From Sanguinoderma infundibulare (taxonomy: Eukaryota; Basidiomycota; Agaricomycetes; Polyporales; Polyporaceae): a DNA stretch of 64,000 nucleotides. Below, piece after piece: positions 55,205 through 64,000 of the stretch. The notes beneath the pieces are model-generated. The model was not told the DNA's origin. It made no database searches and worked only from the letters and a program-made list of their open reading frames with translations. How positions within the stretch are numbered: position 1 is the first letter of the stretch; the number at the start of each line of letters is the position of its first letter. Made by a program: the position numbers and the translations under genes. Location of the stretch: NCBI GenBank assembly GCA_032821775.1, contig JAVLRN010000007.1, positions 1,364,001 to 1,428,000 of the forward strand. Reading direction: 5' to 3'.

Positions 55205-58200
55205 ATGTCGAGGCGGTCAGCTCATCTCGACTTCTCTATCATGGGCGATGAGCTCGAGCAGCAGCGTGTTCAGCTTGAACACAACCTACAGCACACCGAC
55301 ATCTCCCTCCACCTCTCCTCTACCCCAGGCGACTACTCCGACGTCGAGTGCCCTAGACATGCCTCTGTTCCATCTCCCCCCTTCTCTGCTTTTGCCTCCT
55401 TCGACCATCGCTCTGCAAACGACTACGACCCCCACGATCAGAGCCGATTCCATCCATGGTCATACCACACCGATGACGGCGTTCAACCATACGCCGCAGA
55501 ATCCTTGTCCACCGCAGCACACCATGCAAGTGCCCTAACCATCAGCGCTGGATTAGCTGGACGAGGTCCCAGGAGGGACATCAGTTTGAGCGGAGCAGAG
55601 TATGACCCAGACCGTCCCTTACAAGGTATGATGGCCGGCATCACAGGCCGCTTCAACGGCTTCGACGCCAACTCGACAAAGTCAAAACACATTGTTCGTT
55701 CCATTCCATCCGTCCACCCCCCTTGTCATCACTCATTCCTCCGTTCCACAGACAGCAAGCGTCGTCGACTTCGATCCCCTCATCGTCGACGATACCGCAG
55801 AGCTCGACCGCGTCCTTCGATCAGGCCATGCACCACCCGCCATGATACGCTCTTCCCGCTCCCTATCCTCCTCCTCTAGTTCAGATCTCACAGAACCCAT
55901 CTCTCCTCAACCCCAACACGACTCCAGGCCACGCCTCGCTGACGCTCTCAGCCATCTTGCCTTCTCCCCAAAACGACCTCGAAGCGCACAGGGCTTCACC
56001 TCTCCCCGTATGTCCAACCTCACCATCCGAAGCACAACCCCGGACCGCTCTACTCTCGCTCGCCACGTGCCTGCTTCTACCCCTCGCCCCCAGCGTCGGA
56101 TGAACCAGTCCCTCTCCTACGCCCAAAATAGCGTCAGTGCCTCGAACGGACACGCTGAGCCCCAAGTCCACATCACGCCAGCTACTCCCTCCCTCCGACA
56201 ATCCCGTCGGGAACAACAACAGCAACAGGGAGACGAGTCCTCCAAGTTTACCGCAATGGCACGCGGGCTGCAACGCGAAATTGAGGCAGAGGCCAATGCA
56301 TTCATGAAACGGAACACGCGACAGGCCGCCGTGCCGGAGGGCACTCCACGGTCAATGTATCACCACAGCACGATTCCTGTGAAGAAATACCAGCACCAGC
56401 GCAGTCCGCTCAAGGAGATGATGAACGAGAAGCCCGAGCGCTCGTTTGCCGTCACGCCGTTCAAGAAGAGCGTTCAGCTCCCGGACGTGACCGGTCTTAC
56501 TTCTGCTATCGCGTCACCGGTAAAGGTTGATGTTGAGTTCTACGGGTACGACCCCAAGGACACCACGGAGGCTGAAGGTATCTCTTCTGTATCAGAATTC
56601 CGTCCCTCCGATTGCTCACCCTCGGTTCCAGCACGTCTTATTGCCACTTTGACCGTCGTCCAAAACAAGCTCATTCACCTCGAGGCCGAGAACAGTTTTT
56701 CGCGACGACGCGTTCGTGAACTCGAGCTCGAGCTCGAGGCGTGCAAGAAGGAAGTTGCTCGAGAACGGACACGTATATTGGTGCACGAGCAGAGTATCAC
56801 CAGGAACGACGACCCGTCCGCGGGCAAGAGGCCCATTGTCAGCCAGCGCGAACGGACGCAACAACAACAGCAAAAGAAGGCAGAAGAAGATCAGGTGGAG
56901 CTTGCTGCTGCAGAGGCGCGGTACACGGCTGCTGTCGAGGAAAAGAAAAGTACAGTATTCGGCGACGACCCCTCGTGCACTTCATAAACAGATTACTGAC
57001 TGTAGCCTCACAGCCCTGGAGGCTTTAATCGCAACCCTCCGCGCCCATCTCACACGGCTCACCGCCGAGCTGTCCGAGCACAAACAGCTCCTGCTTGAGC
57101 TCCGTTCCCTTCGTGACTCAGACGCACGTGCATTGGCCGAGAAGAGCAAGGAGGTGGACAAGCTCAAGCAGGAGGTTGAGCGGCTCGCAGGCGAGGTCGA
57201 AGTCCTCCGTGGTGTTGTCGAGGAGGGCTTAAAGGCGCGCCGTAACTTCCGAGAGCAGTCTATCAGCCACGAGCACGAGTCTGCGGCGGAGAGTGCCGAG
57301 CGGAGCAGCGAGGAAGAGACTGAGGACGAAGAGCAGCAGCCGCAACCACAGCTACAACAGCAGCAACGGGCGCGGCCACCCTCGGTTCACTCGATAGAGG
57401 AGAGCGAAGACGAAGTTACCGAAGATGAGTCCATCGGTCACAGATCGCCCACTCCGTCCCCACGCAGGTTAGGCGTCGGCGCGGCCGATAAGACGATACG
57501 AACCGACCATGCCACCGTCGCGTCCTCCCAGGGCCCAAGCCTCACCGCGAGTGCGAACGTCACCAGGCCTTTTCTGGCCGGGGAAGAGGTCAGTCAGATC
57601 GCGCAGGAGGTCTCGGAGCGTCGTTCCGAGCGTTCCATCCAGTCCCGCTCTCAAGACGACTCCCAGTCCGCGTCGGGATCGCAGGAAGGCTCGCGCAGCT
57701 GGTCGAGGCAGCCCAACCCCACCCAGTCCCGGAGAGTCTCGCGCGTCGGCTCGCCGTCGATGATGTTTGAGCCCGACGCGTCCGGCTCGACCGCACGCCA
57801 GAACCCCGTTCCGCAGCCCGAGCACTCCGTTCGCTTCGCCGCGGAGCCCGGCCAAGGGACACACAGCCGTCCGCCGTCGCCGCTCCTCGACACCACACAG
57901 GCCCAGGCCCAGCCGCGGCCGACCGCATCCACGCCCGCCGCTGCCCAGCGCAGTGGAGGCGGTAGCGGTAGCGGCGGCCAGAAGCGCAGGGCTCACACCG
58001 CGCCTCAGGCGGGGAGTGAGCCAGCGTTTCCCCAGATTCGGGGACAACGTCTTGAGCGGTTGTTTTTCTCCGCCCCTGAGCACAACGCTGAGACGTGTAC
58101 CGTCTGCCACCGGAGACGAAGACGACGCCCTGTGGACGTGGAGCAAGCGGCCTCGTGGCTGAGGGAACGGCAACAGTGTCGTGCGGAGGACGAGGAGGAC

Positions 58201-58747
58201 GAGGGGTTCGCGGAGGGCCCGGAGGGTGCGCGAGAGCGGGGATCGTATGCAGCGAAGGCTGCGAGGGACCGGGAGGACGATCGGGTGCCTCCACAGACTG
58301 TTCTGGCGCGTGTGTTGCGGGAGCTTGAGGACGACTTCACGCATTATAAGAGGTGTGTCTGTGACGGTGACTCCTTCGGCTGGCGAGTTCGCTGCTGACG
58401 AGCGGACATGTCTATAGCATATACGTGGAGCTTGCAGACCAGTACAAGGACATGGATCCTGTCTCCAACGTCGTTAAGCGAAACGTCCTCGCCGACCACC
58501 TGCGAGAAGTCATCGACATCCTGGAGCAAAAGGTGGGTTTTCGTTCATGCTCGAGTCTCGATTCGTACTGACGGTCACTTTGACAATACAGGGCAACCAG
58601 ATAGCCTCGTTGTATGACCTGTTGACGTTCAAGGACAAGCCCATCAGCGAGTCTGTCGTTCCCAACAGGGCCAGCTCGAGGAATGCTCCGCTGGAGGCTG
58701 CCATGTCACACGGACGCGTTGCCCTCCACAGATGCCCTAGTTCATAA
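55205..58747 (+). CDS. ppc89: Spindle-pole-body protein Ppc89-like with Cep57-type C-terminal domain
   Basis: Six exons (55205-55693, 55752-56577, 56632-56949, 57014-58352, 58418-58532, 58592-58747) give 1,080 residues. The N-terminal half is disordered and Ser/Pro-rich. A coiled coil spans roughly residues 440-660 (LEAENSFSRRRVRELELELE, then repeated LRxxL heptads). After another low-complexity stretch comes a CTVCHRRRRRR segment and the C-terminal helix: VLARVLRELEDDFTHYK, SIYVELADQYKDMD, VIDILEQKGNQIASLYDLL. This matches the Cep57 microtubule-binding domain found in fission yeast Ppc89, a core spindle-pole-body protein. Upstream ATGs give no better frame than 55205 (MSRRSAHLDFSIMGDELEQQ). 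Confidence 0.82.
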
Positions 58748-59073
58748 CCCTCTTGCCCGTTCCGATTTTTTGCCCTCTATATGATTAACCACATCTGCAT
58801 GGACGCTGATTTGACTGCCTGCCGACTGTTTCTGCGGCCTAGCCCCCATTGTATATCGTCACAAGCACGCACGTACACTATGTATAATACTGTAGCTTAG
58901 GAAGCACCTCACATGACGTATTGGTCGATTGTTGATGTCGAGAAGCTGTTGACCTTGCAAATACAATTGCATTTCGTCTTTTCTCGCCGTGAACCCTCGT
59001 TGGATAAACAAATTCATTCGTGTCCCAGCAAACAAACGATCGACCATTCATACTGAGTAATCCTCGCGGATAC
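58748..59073. other. Convergent spacer between the Ppc89-like gene and the GH131 gene
   Basis: Two 3' ends meet here. Nothing else is seen. Confidence 0.5.
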
Positions 59074-60583
59074 TCACTGGCACTGGTAAGTGGAAATTTC
59101 GTTCAAATGGTGGCAGCGCATGAGGGTTCTGACTACTCGCCTGGTAGTAGTAAGGGGGCGACACCGCGGCACAGGTGTATGGACTCGCACAGGCGGTGGG
59201 GCCGGAATAACCAGTCCCTGCCACGAATTCGCATCGAGTGAGCAAACACAGCCATCTGGTCTCGCTGAAGAGACACGTACCTCCGCATTGACCCCATTGA
59301 GTTTGAACGGCGCCAGATGCAGACGAGGTCGAGGCAGGCGCGGTTGAAGCAGGCGCAGTCGAAGCAGGAGCACTAGTCGTGCCGGGCGCAGCACCACTCA
59401 CGCTCGAGGACGAGGGCGCGGGCGAGGAGGACCCAGAGCCGATTTCGGTGGTGATCGGACCGGACTCGATGTACACCCCGGAGATGTACCAGTTCTCGGG
59501 AGTGTCGGTGTTCACGATGCGGAGCACGCCGACGTGGAAGTCCTCAGAGTTGGTCGAGGTCGAGGCCGCGACGTTGTTCGCGACCTTGGTGAGCGGAGAG
59601 GAGCCGTTGGATGCCCAGAGGCCGACGGTCCCGGCGGAGAACTGAACGAAACCACGCGTCAGGCGGTGTTAAAGGAAAAACGAAGGCAGGATCCTGACGT
59701 CGATGTCGTAGGCGAAGTTGTACCACTGCCCTGCCTCGAAGGGCGTGCTCCACTGTGGTTGCGAACTGACATGCCACTCGAGATCAGTTGGGTTGGGGGC
59801 GACACCGTACTTGAGCTGGGAACGGTTTCAGATCTTGAGAACCTGCCAGAGCAACGATACATAAAACATACCTCTGTGAAGTGGGACTCGAAGAACAAGA
59901 TCTGGTGCTCAAGCGTGGACTGATTCCATCTTCCATGTCAGCAGAATTTCCACGAACGACAACAGGCACAAACTCACGTCGGGAGGGCTTGTGTCGTCGT
60001 GCATCAAGGAGAAGTGGTAGAAAAGGTTCCCAGTTCCGAGGTTCTGGGTGGTCTGGGGAATGAGCTCGGCCCTAATGGCGGTTTAAAGCTTGTCCACGAA
60101 GCTTGCAATGTAGAACGAACTCACCTCTCCATGTTCGAGTTCCAGGTGGCCGTAGAGTCTATAGTTACACGAAGACCGTTCGTCTCAGCGGTATCCGCGG
60201 GGTTCTTATAGGAAGGGTCTAAGGCGAGGTAGTGCGAAGTGGGCTGGCTCCCATGGATATACTGCAATGTGTGCTGGTCAGATACACTCGTTTGTCGGCA
60301 GCATATTCGGATGCACGTACCCATTGGTAAGTTCCAACCTCGTTGGCCCAGGACCCTGCCAAAGAAATTCGTCAGATGCTCGGAATCCAGCCTGATCACC
60401 GTTCACACTCACACTTATCAAAGTCCGCAACCGTCGTGTACGGGTTGAAGGAGCCTGCAAGAACATCGCTCCATAGTCTTCTGCAGTGAACGAGGATTGT
60501 AACTCACCATCCCAGATGGTAGTCCCACCGCGGACCACGCCAGCAAGAGCGAGCAGAGACGCAAAGGCAGACCTGGAAATCAT
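59074..60583 (-). CDS. Secreted GH131 beta-glucanase with C-terminal CBM1
   Basis: A signal peptide (MISRSAFASLLALAGVVRG) precedes a GH131 catalytic domain. Visible segments are SFNPYTTVADFDKW, WSWANEVGTYQW, YIHGSQPTSHYLALD, SYKNPADTAETNGLRVTID, AELIPQT, NLFYHFSL, LEHQILFFESHFTE, LKYG, WYNFAYDIDFSAGTVGLWAS and WYISGVYIESG. A Ser/Thr/Ala linker with APAST repeats leads to a family-1 carbohydrate-binding module: QWGQCGG, TGYSGPTACASPYTC, YYQCQ, four cysteines. GH131 enzymes cleave beta-1,3/1,6- and beta-1,4-glucans, and CBM1 binds cellulose, so it acts outside the cell on plant wall glucan. About nine exons. The last intron (59140-59083) is GC-AG and restores the CBM1 final cysteine. Confidence 0.9.
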
Positions 60584-60930
60584 ACCGACAAATAAACTGC
60601 AAAACTGGTCAGGCCGCTAGGGTTCCCCACCCAAGTCTCGTTGCTTAAATACCTGGGTACGGATCAACACTCGGAGAGCATGCCGCATGCTTGGGTTCAA
60701 TTTCGATAGATACAGGGCACCCGACTCGTTGCCCTCGACGGTGTAGGGATAAATGTCGGGAACACGCGGGAGATGGGTAGGCCAGCATGATCGCAGCCAC
60801 GGATATAGAACGAAGGGCGCCCGACAGACTTCGAGAGACCGACTCGGTGCACCGGGGCGCAATCGGAAATACCGTGGATATATCGAAGTGAATTAACTGG
60901 TACAAACGGGATATATGTCTTCCGGGGTAT
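60584..60930 (-). promoter_or_regulatory. GH131 promoter with TATA-like box and candidate Cre1 sites
   Basis: On the minus strand TATTTAAG lies about 65 bp before the ATG (about 60645-60652). SYGGRG-type motifs, the consensus of the carbon-catabolite repressor Cre1/CreA, occur at 60625-60630 (CCCCAC on plus), 60852-60857 and 60922-60927 (CCGGGG). Their clustering upstream of a cellulase-type gene suggests glucose repression. Single SYGGRG words are common by chance, so this is suggestive only. Confidence 0.4.
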
Positions 60931-61089
60931 GAACGTAGTCTGGCTATACGCGTCAACGTGGGTAGCAAAACGGAGAAAGTGTAGGGATAAGTTACAGCCG
61001 AGCGTGTCGTGTCGGCGATGAATCGAGATCCAGCAAGCAAAGCGTATGTGTGAGTCGTACAGTTTCGTGTCGCGGTCGTGAGTTGTAGG

Positions 61090-64000
61090 TCATGGGCCTC
61101 TGAACATCCAAGACGTCATCCAGGACTTCGGTTGTTGCACCTCCTCTTCGTCCTCCTTGTCTCGTACTATAACGTCGTCCACTGCGTCCACCTCCTCCTC
61201 AATGGCGACCTGGTACACGGCCTCCCGTACGGTAATGGTTTTCGATCGCAAGGAACTGCTGCCGTTGGGGTATGGGTATGCGAACGGTATTGGGCGACCG
61301 GGTGCCGAATGGTGGTCACCGACCGAAATCGTAGACCTAGCGCCGACACCAGGGAAAGTGCGCGTCCTGAGCATTCCGATCTCGTGGTCCACCGAAGCAG
61401 CGCGGTTTCGACGATGAGAGCCCGTAGGCACCACTAATGCAGATGGTGGTCCCGATGACGGCCCTCGGCTACTGGCTTGAGACGTAGAACCCATTGACAT
61501 GGTACGGTATCCCGTTGACGATCGAACGTCGAACATGTTCGGACGCGGAAGGCCAATTTGTGATCCCGTGGTGTTGTTGTTCGACTTCGCGCGTCTGGAC
61601 AGTCGCCGATAAACAGGAGCGGTTTCGATGTCCTCCTCGTCCCTGATGGTGTTAACTCGGGACGCGATCGCAGGGGGCAGCTGGATATCCTCCGTCCCGT
61701 CCAAGCGCCTGTAGAAGCTAGGACGCGCTGATTCCGCGTCGTCCTCTTCGCTGACAATGCTCGCGGCGAGCGGCAGCGAGAGCCCAGTCTCGATGAAGTC
61801 CTCTTCGCGCAACGGGCCCAATCGACCGGCGCCCGGTTGGCTCGTCAACGACATCCGGAGGTCAATAGTGTCATCCAGATTGAGGATGCCCACGGGATCA
61901 CGGGGGAGCCATAGATGATTGTCGATGTCGCGCGTGTAGTAAGGGTTCTCGTAGGTATGGTTCAGCGAAGACTCGTCTTCCCAGGGCCGATGAGGATGAT
62001 GTTTCGTAACGGCCGCGGTGTTGAGCGCGTCGGGGTCGGGTTGACTCTCACCACCATTGCTGACTTCCCGCCACGCCTCGAGCGTTGGTCTTTCGGCAGG
62101 GACTTCTTCCACTGGGAATGGCATATTGAGAGGTACTGAGGAAGAGGATCGATGTGCAGGGCCAAAGGGGTTTGGCAGATGTCGGGGCGTCTTGCGTGGC
62201 CGACTAGCGAACGAGGCGTATGTGAAGTTGAGCGTCATAGGAAGACGCCACGGCCACACATTGCCGATAGAGCCCCCGCTTGCTCTCGCCTCCAAGTCAG
62301 CTCGACCTGCATCTTCGCTCGTCGGCGCTGCCTCGTCGATGAGATCTTCCGAAGCATCTCCCGTGCCGCAAACGACTTGAGCCTCCAAGATATCATCGTT
62401 CTCGAAGCGAGTCCGACAGAGCCGAGTAAGGCTGCACAACGAACGTTGAGCTGCAGATACCGGATCAGGAAAACTTCCTACTCACAAAACCTTGTAAAGA
62501 GCGGTGAAGATGATCAAAGCGGCAGCGATTGCCACATTGACCGTCTTCCTGTTGACCACCATATATGCTAGGAACACAACTTGCGCGAGAATCAATCCTA
62601 GAAAAGCAGATCAGCTAGGATAACCAGGATTGATGGATCCTTTTCGCACCATCCAAGGAATATCGAACCATCCGGATGAGCAACTTCTGACCGTTTCCTT
62701 CGTAGTTCTTCGCATAGACGTGGAGCAACTAAGATGCAGAGCAAATCAGTCATTACATATCTGAAATGGAGAACTGCACCTGGAGGTCGTACCTGGTTCT
62801 TGATAACGGCTGAAAGATGGATCAGTACACAAGGATAATGAACGTTTCAGCGAGTACTTACTTCTCTCCACAGCGAAGTACACCAGGGCAAATGGGATCA
62901 CAAGCGGATTAAGCAAGGCGAATACAAGCAGGACATGCATCACGAGAACATGATTGGGTAGCCAATCTACGGACACAAGTTCAGCATTTGTCTGAGCATC
63001 CGGGGTTTCATAGGACCCACAATAGTAATTGAACGTTCGAGGACGAATGCCTATCGCGCGTTTGCGCGGCGTAACTTGACGACGGGTCGCCGGATAGACG
63101 ATGAGTGGAAGCTAAAGCGAACTAAGTAACTGCACTAAAAACAACATGTAAAAAGGCTTACGCCAACTGAAAACACAAGCAACACGCGTTAGCAATGCAT
63201 CGCTCGGAGTGTACGGACTACTCACATAACGCAAGTTCAATGCCACCATGCATAGCAGTTGTGAAGATGACTAGGTAATCGTAAGCGAGTGTAAACCAGG
63301 TCGAGGAACGGATACACTTACACCAGCCGACATAGAATGGGGCAGCGACGGGAAAGCTCTGCGCAATAACGCTCACCACCTTGCTGGAGGCGACAGACTT
63401 AAACGAGAGCAGGAACGACTGCAGGGCCACAGTGCCGACACAGAAGAAAACCAAGACATTGACGACCAAGAACTTGTAATATCGTGTCATGATACGGTCG
63501 TGTAGAGCAGAGAGTGTGCCTATCGTGTGTGCTCGTTTGGCGATGAGAACTACATCGGATTAGCCATCAGCAGCAAACGAGGTATGAAGCGAGGCGTACT
63601 TACGAAGCAGGAGGGGAATTAGCAGCGATAATAATGCGACCAGGACCGTAGGAACAAATGATTGAAGGAGCTCCTCTTCCCATTGATGGGTGGAAAGGAA
63701 ATCCAACTGGGACTTGAAATTAAGTGATGGGAGGCAACCTAACGACTCGACAAACGTACCAATCCGGGCCAAAGCGTACTCAAGTTCTGGATGTTCACTA
63801 GACCGACGAAGAACGACACGGGGAAAACCCAGAAGATGGTGAAACCCCTGTATAAATAATGTTCAAAGTCCGTTCTCTACCGTGAGCTCAATGACTGCAC
63901 GCACCAGACGCCAACTTCGACTACCCAATCTTTGACGAACTGAAGGGGCCGGTCATCACTCGGTCAAAGTAATACAGAATAATCGACGAAGACGCTTACC
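61090..64000 (-). CDS. CSC1/OSCA-type (DUF221, RSN1_7TM) cation channel, 3' part
   Basis: The gene continues beyond the right edge, so the N-terminal part is missing. Exons in view code for FVKDWVVEVGVW and GFTIFWVFPVSFFVGLVNIQ, then NLSTLWPG and further membrane segments. These include FVPTVLVALLSLLIPLLLRK, MTRYYKFLVVNVLVFFCVGT, SVIAQSFPVAAPFYVGW, HVLLVFALLNPLVIPFALVY and VAIAAALIIFTALYKVL, as in the RSN1_7TM domain. A cytosolic tail of about 440 residues follows, disordered and acidic, ending SWMTSWMFRGP with the stop at 61090. Family members are osmosensitive, calcium-permeable stress-gated channels. At least eleven short introns are present in view. The long tail is larger than in yeast Csc1. 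Confidence 0.85.

Noticed and set aside
1..64000. CRISPR arrays, operons, riboswitches and bacterial-type features
   Set aside because: None seen. The DNA is clearly fungal nuclear sequence with spliceosomal introns, so such features are not expected.

Overview
This is nuclear DNA of a filamentous basidiomycete, most likely an Agaricomycete mushroom-forming fungus. The genes are GC-rich and broken by many introns of about 50-70 nt. The gene set is typical of these fungi: a Scc2 cohesin loader, a Ypd1 phosphotransfer protein, the WD40-M20 protein Dug2, and a GH131 glucanase carrying a fungal cellulose-binding CBM1. The transposon relics are of basidiomycete type.

Two compartments are visible. 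Bases 1 to about 8,990 are AT-richer, almost free of CpG and full of broken transposons: a Ty3/gypsy relic (RNase H, integrase, 3' LTR), a large relic tentatively assigned to the Plavaka (CACTA-related) group, and TA-flanked MITE-like elements. Two of these are 416-bp copies that face each other as a near-perfect inverted repeat inside the Plavaka relic. From about 9,000 on the DNA is ordinary gene-dense euchromatin.

Layout from 9 kb: a Cnn_1N centrosomin-type coiled-coil protein (+); mitochondrial ribosomal protein uS4m/Nam9 (-); an unrecognised Q/P/S-rich protein (-); a RING-H2 protein (+); a METTL25/RRNAD1-like methyltransferase-fold protein (-); a tiny 54-codon gene (+); DUG2 (-); a 1.3-kb stretch with no supported gene; YPD1 (-); a CRAL-TRIO/Sec14-like protein (+); SCC2 (-, 7.4 kb); a DUF4203/TMEM198-like membrane protein (-); a DHX33/Dhr2-type DEAH helicase (+); 1.8 kb without a gene; a full-size ABCB (P-glycoprotein-type) exporter (+); a doubtful small locus; a TRIR-like small protein (-); a heavily deleted BMS1 pseudogene (+); a Ppc89/Cep57-like spindle-pole protein (+); a GH131-CBM1 secreted glucanase (-); and the 3' part of a CSC1/OSCA-type channel gene (-) that leaves the window.

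No gene cluster with a single joint task is evident. The most noteworthy items are the BMS1 pseudogene beside a fungal TRIR-like gene, the twin-MITE foldback, a 17-nt microexon in DUG2, and three GC-AG introns. Exon boundaries were worked out by eye from frame, splice sites and family alignment from memory. They are exact where listed and approximate otherwise.
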